This document shows positions 45,831 through 55,171 of a stretch of 64,000 bases of DNA, piece after piece; the stretch's first letter is position 1; every line of letters starts with the position of its first letter. The position numbers were made by a program, and so were the translations under genes. The notes under the pieces were generated by a model. It was not told where the DNA came from and ran no database searches. It saw nothing but the letters and a program-made list of their open reading frames with translations. Source of the DNA: Flavobacteriales bacterium (GTDB taxonomy: Bacteria; Bacteroidota; Bacteroidia; Flavobacteriales; UBA7430); the NCBI GenBank assembly GCA_002707145.1, contig PAMD01000006.1:62001-126000 (forward strand). Reading direction: 5' to 3'.

Positions 45831-46579
45831 TGCATCAAGATATTATACAAACCATCAAACTTGGATCAATCCCTGAACATGTGGCCATGATTATGGATGG
45901 AAATGGGCGTTGGGCAAAAAAAAATGGCTTTTTACGTGTCATAGGACATAAAAATGGTGTCAGAACTGTTCGTGAAGTAGTCGAAGCTTCCGCAGAGCTG
46001 GGTATAAAAGTACTCACATTGTATGCCTTTTCAACAGAAAACTGGAATAGACCAAAAAGTGAAGTCAATACGATTATGGAAATTATTGTCAACTCCTTAA
46101 AAAAAGAACTGCCGAATTTTCTGAAAAACAATATTAAATTAGAAACTATTGGAGAGACACACTTACTTGCTGAATCTTGTAAAAAAAATCTCTTAAATGT
46201 TATCGAAAAAACTTCCTCAAATAATGGACTTACGCTTGTACTTGCTTTGGGGTATAGTTCTAGAATGGAAATAACAAATATGATAAAACATGTGGCTAAA
46301 GAAATATCAGATGGAGCTATAAAAATTGAGAATATTGACGAAAAACTCATCTCACAAAATCTTTACACCGCACGGTATCCAGATCCTGATTTATTAATTC
46401 GTACTAGTGGAGAATTCAGAATCAGCAACTTCTTGCTTTGGCAAATTGCATATTCTGAGCTATATTTTAGTACCAAATTATGGCCGGATTTTAACCGAGA
46501 TGATTTTTTTGAGGCAATCTTAAAATTTCAAAATAGAGAACGTAGATTTGGAAGAACTACAGAACAAATAAAAAATTAA
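45830..46579 (+). CDS. uppS: Isoprenyl transferase (undecaprenyl diphosphate synthase)
   Basis: Cis-prenyltransferase that makes undecaprenyl diphosphate. The protein has 249 residues. HVAMIMDGNGRWAKKNG carries the catalytic Asp, followed by GHKNGVRTVREVV, LTLYAFSTENWNRP, and PDLLIRTSGEFRISNFLLWQ near the end. The precursor path starts with dxs at the left end of the window, and the product is recycled by UppP (23.2 kb). Confidence 0.95.
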   Translation: MHQDIIQTIKLGSIPEHVAMIMDGNGRWAKKNGFLRVIGHKNGVRTVREVVEASAELGIKVLTLYAFSTENWNRPKSEVNTIMEIIVNSLKKELPNFLKNNIKLETIGETHLLAESCKKNLLNVIEKTSSNNGLTLVLALGYSSRMEITNMIKHVAKEISDGAIKIENIDEKLISQNLYTARYPDPDLLIRTSGEFRISNFLLWQIAYSELYFSTKLWPDFNRDDFFEAILKFQNRERRFGRTTEQIKN

Positions 46580-46580
46580 A

Positions 46581-49058
46581 ATGAAAAAAATTCACTTTGT
46601 ATTTCTTTTATTGCTCTTATTGTCAAAACCAATGATTGCCCAAATTAACTTGGGTAATAGCATCGCAGACATTTCTTATGATGCACCTGTAGAGTATGAA
46701 CTTGCTGGTATTACTATTCAAGGCATCCAAAACTTAGATAAAAATGCAATTATTACTCTATCGGGGTTAAATGTAGGAGAGAAAATAATGGTTCCAGGAG
46801 AAGATTTCTCAAAGGCTACAAAGAAATTATGGGAACAAAACCTATTTGGCAACATTAAAATTAATGTTAGTAAAATTGTGGGAGAGAACATTTTTCTTGA
46901 AATTCAACTTACTGAGCTCCCAAAACTTGCCAAGTTTGGCTTTAAGGGAGCTTCTAAATCAGAAGTAGATAAGATTAGAGAAAAAATCGAATTAGCTCGA
47001 GGAAAAGTAGTCACCGAAAATTTAATTAATAACACCCAACATATTATCACAGAATATTATAAAGATAAGGGATTCTTAAACACCCAGGTGCAAATTAGTC
47101 AGTTGCAAGACACAACCGATATTTCTGGAATTGTGATGGATGTAAATATCGATAAGAAAACCAAAGTGAAAATCGACAAAATCAATTTTATTGGAGCTAT
47201 TACTTTCCCTCAAAAAAAATTAAAAAGACAACTGAAAGAGACTAAAGAGAAAAAGTTCTTTCGCATTTTCAAAACTTCCAAGTTTTTGAACGAAGCCTTT
47301 AAAGAAGACTTGAAAAATGTTATTTCTATTTACAATGAAGCTGGATATAGAGATGCCCGAATTGTGTCAAGAAAGATTGAAGATGTTTCTGAAGAATTAA
47401 TTAAGGTTGACTTAACTATCGATGAAGGTATTAAATATTACTATAGAAACATTAAATGGCTAGGAAACACCAAATATACTTCCACCTATTTAGATCAAAT
47501 ATTAGGGATCAACAAAGGAGATCTTTACGATGAAAAGATGATGAACGAGCGTCTACAAATGAGCATGTCCGGAATGGATATTAGCTCTCTATATATGGAT
47601 GATGGGTATCTCTTCTTTAATGTTGATCCAGTCGAGATTCAAGTCGAAAGAGACTCAATTGACTTTGAAATAAGAATTTATGAGGGAAAACAAGCAACGA
47701 TTAATAAAGTTACAGTGGTGGGGAATTCTAAGACAAATGAGCATGTTATTATGCGTGAAATTAGAACCAAGCCGGGAGAATTGTTCCGAAGGTCAGACAT
47801 TATTCGGTCTCAAGAGGAATTAAACAGATTAAATTACTTTAATCCTCAAACTCTCGGAGTTACGCCAAAACCTGATCCCCAAACAGGAAACGTTGATATT
47901 GAATATTCCGTAGAAGAAAAACCTTCCGATCAAATTGAACTCCAAGGTGGCTGGGGAGCAGGTCGAGTTGTTGGAACATTTGGAGTCTCCTTCAATAATT
48001 TCTCTTTAAAAAACGTGTTTAACAAAAGTACATGGAGTCCTCTTCCCTCAGGAGATGGACAAAGAATTTCACTTCGTGCTCAATCTAATGGATCCTTCTT
48101 TCAAAACTATTCTTTTTCTTTTGTGGAACCATGGATGGGTGGAAAAAAACCTAACTCTCTTAGTGTATATATTAACCATTCTATTCAAAACTATAGTACC
48201 AACGATGTCTTGAATAGAATGGACATAACAGGGATAAATATTGGCTTAGGGAAACGTCTTAAATGGCCTGACGACTACTTTTCTGCCAATCAATCTATAA
48301 GCTTTCAACAATATCACTTGCAGAATCGACAAATTGTACAAGGTTTTAATAATGGGATTTCAAAAAATATTTCTTACAAAACTATGCTATCCAGAAGTTC
48401 TGTATTTGACCCTATATTTCCAAAAACAGGATCTCAGTTCACATTTTTAGGGCAATTTACACTTCCATATTCCCTTTTGAATAATAAAGATTATTCAAAA
48501 ATGACTGCCGCAGAAAAATACGAATGGTTGGAATACTTTAAACTTAAATTAAATGGAACTTGGTATGCAAATCCTTTTGCAAATCTAGTCATCAAAACAC
48601 ACAGTGAATTTGGATTACTAGGTTCTTATAATCCCGATGTGGGGATCTCTCCTTTTGAACGTTTTAGTCTAGGAGGAGATGGCCTTACAGCTGGAATTAA
48701 TCTGAATGCTAGAGAAATCATTGGCTTGAGAGGTTACGCCAACAACTCTGTATCTCAGCATATTGAGGGAGGAGCTGGAATGTATGCCAAGTATATCTTC
48801 GAACTTCGATATCCACTGTCATTAAACCCAAGTTCAACAATATATGCCACTGCATTTGCAGAGGCAGGAAATGCTTGGGAGACAATGGATCAATTTAATC
48901 CCTTTGAGGTTAAAAGATCAGTTGGATTTGGAATTCGCATATTTATGCCTATGTTTGGTTTACTTGGAGTTGATTTTGGACATGGTCTGGACTCCATTGA
49001 AGGCGGAATTCAAAAAAGTGGGTGGCAAACTCATTTCTCCATTGGTCAACAATTTTAA
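46581..49058 (+). CDS. bamA: Outer-membrane protein assembly factor BamA
   Basis: An 825-residue Omp85 protein, core of the BAM complex. After a signal peptide (ending MIAQ, about 20) come POTRA domains (about 40-430; for example ITIQGIQNLDKNAIITLSGL and VTVVGNSKTNEHVIMREIRT) and a C-terminal barrel (about 440-825) with the family motif GGDGLTAG in RFSLGGDGLT and the terminal strand HFSIGQQF. It precedes two ompH/skp genes, the conserved order for outer-membrane protein targeting. Confidence 0.94.
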   Translation: MKKIHFVFLLLLLLSKPMIAQINLGNSIADISYDAPVEYELAGITIQGIQNLDKNAIITLSGLNVGEKIMVPGEDFSKATKKLWEQNLFGNIKINVSKIVGENIFLEIQLTELPKLAKFGFKGASKSEVDKIREKIELARGKVVTENLINNTQHIITEYYKDKGFLNTQVQISQLQDTTDISGIVMDVNIDKKTKVKIDKINFIGAITFPQKKLKRQLKETKEKKFFRIFKTSKFLNEAFKEDLKNVISIYNEAGYRDARIVSRKIEDVSEELIKVDLTIDEGIKYYYRNIKWLGNTKYTSTYLDQILGINKGDLYDEKMMNERLQMSMSGMDISSLYMDDGYLFFNVDPVEIQVERDSIDFEIRIYEGKQATINKVTVVGNSKTNEHVIMREIRTKPGELFRRSDIIRSQEELNRLNYFNPQTLGVTPKPDPQTGNVDIEYSVEEKPSDQIELQGGWGAGRVVGTFGVSFNNFSLKNVFNKSTWSPLPSGDGQRISLRAQSNGSFFQNYSFSFVEPWMGGKKPNSLSVYINHSIQNYSTNDVLNRMDITGINIGLGKRLKWPDDYFSANQSISFQQYHLQNRQIVQGFNNGISKNISYKTMLSRSSVFDPIFPKTGSQFTFLGQFTLPYSLLNNKDYSKMTAAEKYEWLEYFKLKLNGTWYANPFANLVIKTHSEFGLLGSYNPDVGISPFERFSLGGDGLTAGINLNAREIIGLRGYANNSVSQHIEGGAGMYAKYIFELRYPLSLNPSSTIYATAFAEAGNAWETMDQFNPFEVKRSVGFGIRIFMPMFGLLGVDFGHGLDSIEGGIQKSGWQTHFSIGQQF

Positions 49059-49076
49059 ATTACATAAATTTGCAAT

Positions 49077-49583
49077 ATGAAAAAATCAATATTTATAATT
49101 TTATTTTTTATTGGTATAAGCAATTCTTGGGCACAAAAGGTCGCTTACGTGGATTCACAATTTATTCTAGAAAATATTCCAGAATATCTTCAAGCTAAAA
49201 AAGAATTGGACAATACTTCTTATGATTGGCAAGAAGAAATTGAAACTAAATATCAAGAGATTGATGTGCTGTACAGAGCATATCAAACAGACAAAGTCCT
49301 ACTCACTGAAAAAATGAGACAAGCTAGAGAAGATGAAATTATTGAAAAAGAAAAAGATGTAAAAAACCTTCAACAGAAAAGATTTGGAGCAGATGGAGAT
49401 TTGTACAAAAAGCAAGAAGAACTTATTAGGCCTATACAAAACCAAATATACAATGCAATTCAAGAATTCGCTGAAAACGGAAAATATGGAATAATTTTTG
49501 ACAAATCCAGCGAACTGTTAATGCTCTATTCCTCAAAAAATCTTGATAAGAGCGATAAAATTCTCGACTTACTAGGCTATTAA
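49077..49583 (+). CDS. OmpH/Skp-like periplasmic chaperone (first copy)
   Basis: A 168-residue protein with a signal peptide (ending SWAQ, about 20), then KVAYVDSQFILENIPEYLQA and a long, charged coiled-coil helix (about 45-130) typical of Skp/OmpH, ending YGIIFDKSSELLMLYSS. Skp holds unfolded outer-membrane proteins on their way to BamA, encoded directly upstream. It is one of two tandem copies that differ in sequence. Confidence 0.9.
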   Translation: MKKSIFIILFFIGISNSWAQKVAYVDSQFILENIPEYLQAKKELDNTSYDWQEEIETKYQEIDVLYRAYQTDKVLLTEKMRQAREDEIIEKEKDVKNLQQKRFGADGDLYKKQEELIRPIQNQIYNAIQEFAENGKYGIIFDKSSELLMLYSSKNLDKSDKILDLLGY

Positions 49584-49603
49584 ATTAAACTCAACAAAAA
49601 ATC

Positions 49604-50110
49604 ATGAAAAAAATTACCTCAATATTATTTATTATTTCTATGACGCTTTCATGCGTGGTATTTGCTCAAAATAAATTTGGACATATTCATTCAGAACAAT
49701 TACTAATGGTAATGCCCGAAACTGCAGATGCTGAAAAATCTATTCAGGAATACAATCAAATGTTAGAATCTCAACTGCAAACAATGTATGCCGAATACCA
49801 AAGTAAAGCTGGAGAATTTCAAAACAATGAATCTTTGATGACTGATATTGTTAAAGAAGCGAAAATTAAGGAGATTCAAGATTTGGAGCTTAGAATCCAG
49901 CAATTTCAACAAAGTAGTCAAGAAAGTATCCAGCAAAAAAGAAATGAGGTACTTTCCCCATTGCTGGAGAAAGCTCAAAATGCAATAAACCAAATCGCAG
50001 AAGAAAATAACTACACATACATCTTTGATATTAGCCTTGGTTCTATTGTTTATGGCCAAGAGTCAATGGATATTATGCCCTTAGTAAAAGAAAAACTTGG
50101 AATCAAATAA
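49604..50110 (+). CDS. OmpH/Skp-like periplasmic chaperone (second copy)
   Basis: A second 168-residue Skp/OmpH protein, starting MKKITSILFIISMTLSCVVF. After a signal peptide comes FGHIHSEQLLMVMPE, a Gln/Glu-rich coiled coil (about 55-130) and NYTYIFDISLGSIVYG near the end. It is clearly diverged from the first copy, as in other Bacteroidota that keep a pair. Its 3' end overlaps the predicted murI start by 14 bp. Confidence 0.9.
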   Translation: MKKITSILFIISMTLSCVVFAQNKFGHIHSEQLLMVMPETADAEKSIQEYNQMLESQLQTMYAEYQSKAGEFQNNESLMTDIVKEAKIKEIQDLELRIQQFQQSSQESIQQKRNEVLSPLLEKAQNAINQIAEENNYTYIFDISLGSIVYGQESMDIMPLVKEKLGIK

Positions 50111-50909
50111 AACAAATACCCAAGCAATTGGTATTTTCGATTCCGGTATTGGTGGTCTTACGGTAGCCCATCAAATTAACACCTTGTTGCCCAACGAAAA
50201 AATTCTATATTTTGGAGATACGAAACATGTGCCATACGGAGAAAAGTCTTCCGATGCTATTGTTCAGTTTAGTGAAAGGATTAGCTGTTTCCTCTTGGAA
50301 CATAAATGTAAAATGATTGTTGTAGCATGCAATACAGCCTCTGCTCTAGCGTTTACTCAGATTGAAAATATAATAAGAAATAAGGCTATTACTATAAATG
50401 TAATTGATCCGACAGTAGAATTCACATGTCGATCTAGAGCAAAATCTGTAGGTATTATTGGGACAAAAAACACGATTTTATCAAATATTTATGCTAAGAA
50501 AATTCGTCTTTTAAATTCTGAACTAGAAACAAAATCTCTTCCCAGTCCACTTCTTGTTCCTATGATTGAAGAAGGATTTTATCAAAACAATATTTCAAAG
50601 ACAATCATATCCAATTATCTAAAGAGGAAGGAATTGGCTAATATTGATCACTTAATATTAGGCTGCACTCATTATCCTCTAATTGAAGATGAAATCAACC
50701 AATTTTATGGAAATAAGGTTCAGGTAATCAATTCCGGAAAAATTGTCTCCAAACACATCGAGTCTATACTGATTAGATCAAAATTATTAAATTCTTCACT
50801 TTCTAATCCAAAACACGAATTTTATGTGTCGGACTTCACTGATTCCTTCGAAAGGAGTGCTGAATATTTTTTTGGGAAACATCTGCATTTAAAAGAAATT
50901 AGTCTCTAA
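50097..50909 (+). CDS. murI: Glutamate racemase
   Basis: Makes D-glutamate for peptidoglycan. The protein has 270 residues. The two catalytic cysteines are in VACNTASALA and LGCTHYPLI, and IGIFDSGIGGLTVAHQI opens the fold. There is no ATG before the family N-terminus; TTG at 50097 (ESNKTNTQAIGIFDSG), inside the end of the ompH gene, is the best start. It is the last gene of the envelope operon. Confidence 0.93.
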   Translation: MESNKTNTQAIGIFDSGIGGLTVAHQINTLLPNEKILYFGDTKHVPYGEKSSDAIVQFSERISCFLLEHKCKMIVVACNTASALAFTQIENIIRNKAITINVIDPTVEFTCRSRAKSVGIIGTKNTILSNIYAKKIRLLNSELETKSLPSPLLVPMIEEGFYQNNISKTIISNYLKRKELANIDHLILGCTHYPLIEDEINQFYGNKVQVINSGKIVSKHIESILIRSKLLNSSLSNPKHEFYVSDFTDSFERSAEYFFGKHLHLKEISL

Positions 50910-51851
50910 TTAATACATCTCTAAAAGTTCCATTAATTTATCAATATTAGGACTTAATATAATTTCAATCCTTCGATTTGCGGCCATGTTTTCAGGTGTA
51001 TTATTTTCGAGTATGGGTCGAAAAGGGCCCTTACCAGATGCAGTGATTATTTTTGAACTTAATCCTTTATTTTTAGTTAAAATTCTCACAATTGCAGTAG
51101 CCCTTAAGACACTCAAATCCCAATTATCTTTAACGAATCCTGAACCGACATATGGAACATTATCGGTATGGCCTTCTACAGTAATCTCTAAACTCTCTTG
51201 TTGGGCAAGTACCTTGGACAATTTGTTCATAGCTTCTTGACCATTTTTATTCACGGTCCAACTTCCAGATGCAAATAATAAGCTATTTTCCAAAGATACA
51301 TAGAGTTTACCATCTCTATGTTCTACAGTTAAACCCTCTCCTTGATAACCTAACAAAGCACTGGCTATTGTATTTTTTAGACGATTTAAGTTTTGGTCTT
51401 TTTCTGATAGTAAATTCTGTAATTCAAGCACGTCAGACTCACGAGACTGAATCGAACGAGCTCTTTCTTGTAAATCGACTTCCAACTGTCCTAACCTTTC
51501 CATCAGATCCTTATTTTCCTTCGCTTGCATAGCCATAGTAGTAGAATTGTTCTTTATTAGCATTTCGTATGAAGCACTTAAATCTGAATATGCCCTCATT
51601 TTTCTTCGAAAATCTATTCCTAAAGAAGTAGTATCGATTTCTAATTCGCTCGTTCGTTTTGAAAGTCTCAAAAGGTTTGAGTTTAACTCTGAATTAATGA
51701 TTTTCATCTCACTATGATCTTGCCTCAAAGCCTCATGATTTTTATCAATAGAAGCATATTCATTATCTAAATCATTGTACTTTTTAAGAGATACGCATGA
51801 AGGAAAAAATAAAGTCATGCAAAAAAAAATTATTATAGGACTTTGTTTCAT
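50910..51851 (-). CDS. OmpA-family peptidoglycan-binding lipoprotein
   Basis: A 313-residue lipoprotein with lipobox cysteine in FFPSC (about 19). A long coiled coil (about 25-160) is followed by an OmpA C-terminal domain with LLFASGSWTVNKNGQEAM, VEGHTDNVPY, and NRRIEIILSPN. The layout, with a long helical rod on a lipid anchor, resembles MotB/Pal-like wall-binding proteins. It probably links the outer membrane to peptidoglycan; a specific partner is unknown. Its stop codon is adjacent to the convergent murI stop. Confidence 0.87.
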   Translation of the reverse strand: MKQSPIIIFFCMTLFFPSCVSLKKYNDLDNEYASIDKNHEALRQDHSEMKIINSELNSNLLRLSKRTSELEIDTTSLGIDFRRKMRAYSDLSASYEMLIKNNSTTMAMQAKENKDLMERLGQLEVDLQERARSIQSRESDVLELQNLLSEKDQNLNRLKNTIASALLGYQGEGLTVEHRDGKLYVSLENSLLFASGSWTVNKNGQEAMNKLSKVLAQQESLEITVEGHTDNVPYVGSGFVKDNWDLSVLRATAIVRILTKNKGLSSKIITASGKGPFRPILENNTPENMAANRRIEIILSPNIDKLMELLEMY

Positions 51852-51882
51852 CTATTAAGAGTATTGGTTGGTACTAATTTAG

Positions 51883-51890
51883 TAGATTTG
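51883..51890 (+). promoter_or_regulatory. -7 box upstream of the M43 protease gene
   Basis: A perfect TAGATTTG; the predicted start near 51895 gives a leader of about 55 nt before the ATG at 51949. A TTG lies 16 bp upstream. Confidence 0.5.
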
Positions 51891-51948
51891 TTTGAATAAT
51901 ATTTGTAAAACTATTAGTAATTTTTCTAATATAAATAAAAATACTTTT

Positions 51949-54054
51949 ATGAAACTTAAATTGTTATTTGTTGCTTTTATTACTGGCTTTACAATCCATG
52001 CCCAGGGCTATAAACCTTGCGTTACAGATTCGATGATGAAAATAGCTCTCCACAATGAACCATCACTAATTCATAACATAGAAATGTTTCGTGTTTACGT
52101 TGACTCCGTGATGGCAAATAGCGTATCAAAAAAAGAGGCTGAAATACGACGTATTCCTGTAGTCGTTCATATCATGCATACTGGAGGCTCAAATAATATA
52201 TCAGACGAACAAATTCATGATGCTATTCGAATCATTAATGAAGATTTTCGAAAACTCAATGCAGATACTTTAGATGTCATTCAAGATTTCCAGCCTATTT
52301 ATGCAGATATTGGTGTGGAGTTCAAACTAGCTAAACTAGATCCGGATGGAAAGTGCACAAAGGGAATTACCAGAACTTATACCCAGCTAACAAATGATGC
52401 TGGAGAAAATGTTAAAGAATTAGTTGGTTGGAATCCTAGAATGTACTTAAACATTTGGGTAGTCTCAAATATTGCAAGTGGAGCTGGTGGATATTCTTAT
52501 CTTCCTGGGTCTGCTCCAAACAACGATGGAAATGCGGGAATTGTCATCCGAGCTTCTCAGTTTGGAAGCATTGGACTTTCCAGTTCAGGAAATGTCTCCT
52601 CTCGCTCTATGACTCATGAAATTGGTCACTATCTTGGACTTCCTCATACTTGGGGAGGCTCAAACGATAATAATTTGGATGAAAATTGTGATATTGACGA
52701 CGGAATTGAGGACACACCCAACACAAAAGGATCTTCCCAAAGTTGTAACGTATATCAAAATTCTTGTGGTAGCTTAGATAATGTCCAAAACTTTATGGAT
52801 TACTCTTCATGTGGGAAAATGTATACTGAAGGACAAAAAACAAGAATGAGAAGTGCATTAGATTTTGGACAACCATGGCATCTTGCAGCTAGAAACAACT
52901 TATATACTGATGAGAACTTAATGCTTACTGGGACACATCCAGATTATGAATCGATAGATTGTATTGCTAATATTGACTTTATGAGCTCCTCTGCCTTTAC
53001 ATGTTATGGACAAATGACAGACTGGCAAAATTTATCCAGTAATTACGACTCGGCGCTAAGCTATTTATGGACTTTTGAGGGAGGGACACCATCTAGCTCT
53101 TCAGAAGAAAATCCATCAGTTTCATATGAAAATCCAGGCATATATCCTGTCACATTGAGCATCACCACGGCTGGGGGAGAAAATAGTAAAACTATTGAAA
53201 ATGCAATTTATGTACAGGATCAAAGTTCGGCAATTATAGCTCCAGCAAACAAAAACTTTTATTCTAATCCTTTCTCTAATTCAATGGATAATTCGGAAGA
53301 TTGGTATAATTCAGATAATTTAGAGGGATCATCATGGGAATGGAATACTTTAAGTAGTAATTCAAATGGAGGATCTATACGAATAAAAAGTGATGACTTT
53401 GTGGATCCAGGCCCCAGAAAAGCCTACTCAGCTACCTATGATTTATCGGATGTTTCTGCTCCATGCTATATGTATTATGATTATGCTTACGCACGAAAAG
53501 ATGCTGAGAGTTCAGATCGATTCCAAGTTCAAATCACAGATGATTGCGGGCAAAATTGGAGTACACGAGTAAATAAAAGTACGGATAATTTAACCACCAT
53601 AGATGCAAATATCTTTTTCACATTTAATCCTACCATAAATATGTGGAAAGAACAAAGAGTGAGTTTAAACCCCTTTGTTGGCTCTTCTAATGTTCAAGCA
53701 TCTTTTATCATGGAAGGAAGTGGGGGAAATTTTCTGTATATCGACCATATCCGTTTTGGTGTTCCAAATTTAAGTACCGAAGAATTTATCATAGAAAATC
53801 TTCACTTTAGAGTAAATCCCAATCCTAATAATGGAAATGCACGAATTGAATTCAATCTTCTGAAAAACGAAAAAATAGAACTCGTTCTTGTCGACATCCT
53901 AGGCAACAAAATATTTCATTCTGAATTAAATTATAGAGCAGGCCAATATCAAGTTGATTTAAATACTTTAAAACCAAACTTAAACTCAGGTATGTATTAC
54001 ATTATTTATAAAATAGGCAATCACCAAGGAACTAAGCAAATCGTGGTTCTTTAA
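51949..54054 (+). CDS. Secreted M43 (pappalysin-like) metalloprotease with type A T9SS domain
   Basis: A 701-residue secreted zinc protease. Signal peptide (about 1-19); propeptide-like region; M43 catalytic domain with HEIGHYLGLPHTWG at about 223-236 (zinc His and catalytic Glu) and the downstream NFMDYSSCG Met-turn; PKD-like domain (about 355-425); a beta-rich carbohydrate-binding or MAM-like region (about 435-620); and a C-terminal sorting domain (about 625-701, FRVNPNPNNGNARIEF...GMYYIIY). The start ATG at 51949 is preferred over TTG 51892 because it begins the signal peptide. Likely degrades extracellular proteins. Confidence 0.88.
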   Translation: MKLKLLFVAFITGFTIHAQGYKPCVTDSMMKIALHNEPSLIHNIEMFRVYVDSVMANSVSKKEAEIRRIPVVVHIMHTGGSNNISDEQIHDAIRIINEDFRKLNADTLDVIQDFQPIYADIGVEFKLAKLDPDGKCTKGITRTYTQLTNDAGENVKELVGWNPRMYLNIWVVSNIASGAGGYSYLPGSAPNNDGNAGIVIRASQFGSIGLSSSGNVSSRSMTHEIGHYLGLPHTWGGSNDNNLDENCDIDDGIEDTPNTKGSSQSCNVYQNSCGSLDNVQNFMDYSSCGKMYTEGQKTRMRSALDFGQPWHLAARNNLYTDENLMLTGTHPDYESIDCIANIDFMSSSAFTCYGQMTDWQNLSSNYDSALSYLWTFEGGTPSSSSEENPSVSYENPGIYPVTLSITTAGGENSKTIENAIYVQDQSSAIIAPANKNFYSNPFSNSMDNSEDWYNSDNLEGSSWEWNTLSSNSNGGSIRIKSDDFVDPGPRKAYSATYDLSDVSAPCYMYYDYAYARKDAESSDRFQVQITDDCGQNWSTRVNKSTDNLTTIDANIFFTFNPTINMWKEQRVSLNPFVGSSNVQASFIMEGSGGNFLYIDHIRFGVPNLSTEEFIIENLHFRVNPNPNNGNARIEFNLLKNEKIELVLVDILGNKIFHSELNYRAGQYQVDLNTLKPNLNSGMYYIIYKIGNHQGTKQIVVL

Positions 54055-54065
54055 AGAGAGATTCT

Positions 54066-54839
54066 TCATTTTTTAAAATCAATCCCCAAAAGAATAGGGC
54101 AGTGATCTGAATGTTTTGCTTCAGATAAAATAGCTACTCTTTTTATATTGTAAAGGAGAGATCTACTCACCATATGATAATCTATCCTCCAACCCTTATT
54201 TCGGGCTCTAGATGCAGCTCTATAACTCCACCAAGAGTATTGCTCTGGATTTTGATTCAATACTCTAAAGCTATCTACAAATCCCCCTTGAAGGAACGAA
54301 GATAACCAATCTCTTTCTTGAGGGAGAAAGCCAGAGGTGTTTTTATTTGAAACTGGATTATGAATATCAATCTCTTGATGACAAATATTATAATCGCCGG
54401 AGATTATTAAATTGGGTATCTTCCTACTTAATTCATCTACATAATTCTTAAAATCGGACAAAAAACGAATTTTAAAACCCTGTCTAAGTTCACCACTTGA
54501 GCCCGAAGGAAAATATACTGAAATTATAGAATAATCAGGGAAATCAACTCTCATCACTCTTCCCTCAAAATCATAAGTATCGATCCCACATCCGTATTCA
54601 ATATGAAGTGGTTTTTCTTTACAAAAAATAGCAACTCCACTATATCCTTTTTTTTTGGCGGAAAACCAATAATGATAATAACCCAACTCATCAAAAACAG
54701 ACAAATCAAGTTGCTCTTTGTGGGCTTTGGTTTCTTGGAGGCAAATCACATCTGCTTGGGTAGATCGAGCCCAGTCAACCCAACCTTTTTTTAATGCTGC
54801 TCGAATTCCGTTTACATTATAAGATAATATGGTCGTCAT
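54066..54839 (-). CDS. xth: Exodeoxyribonuclease III
   Basis: A 257-residue AP endonuclease/3'-exonuclease. ILSYNVNGIRAALKKGW opens the EEP fold, CLQETKAHKEQ carries the metal-binding Glu, GDYNICH the Asp/Asn pair, and KHSDHCPILL the catalytic His. DNA repair, cytoplasmic. Stands alone after the protease gene (convergent) and before a 330-bp gap. Confidence 0.93.
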   Translation of the reverse strand: MTTILSYNVNGIRAALKKGWVDWARSTQADVICLQETKAHKEQLDLSVFDELGYYHYWFSAKKKGYSGVAIFCKEKPLHIEYGCGIDTYDFEGRVMRVDFPDYSIISVYFPSGSSGELRQGFKIRFLSDFKNYVDELSRKIPNLIISGDYNICHQEIDIHNPVSNKNTSGFLPQERDWLSSFLQGGFVDSFRVLNQNPEQYSWWSYRAASRARNKGWRIDYHMVSRSLLYNIKRVAILSEAKHSDHCPILLGIDFKK

Positions 54840-55171
54840 AAGTAATATTTAAAAAAAAATATTGATAAAAATACTAAGCACTCATTTAAAAAAATTGATA
54901 GTAAAAACCAAATAATACTTAATACAGTATTGAGTTTTCAATTCTTAAAACTTTATACTTCTCATATTCTAATTAGTATAAACCTAACAAGATAATTTGC
55001 TTGTCTCATTAGACAATTATTAATTAGGAATCAATACTGAATATTTTTAATGGTTATAATCATAACAAACTATTAAATTTCTTCAAAATAAATTCCCTTG
55101 AGTATATTAACTTACACAAATAAAAAAATTATCAACTCATTCTTGAACATATAATTAATTTTTGTGCTTAA
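54840..55171. other. Gene-free AT-rich gap between xth and lysC
   Basis: About 330 bp with no supported gene and no clear xth promoter. Its only structure is a near-perfect palindrome at 54917-54935 (ACTTAATAC, one base, GTATTGAGT) and the nine-base inverted pair CAGTATTGA/TCAATACTG about 90 bp apart. I see no tRNA or transposon end. Confidence 0.5.

Noticed and set aside
45835..46350. A 171-codon reverse frame within uppS
   Set aside because: It lies entirely opposite the conserved uppS gene; composition follows the antisense codon pattern.
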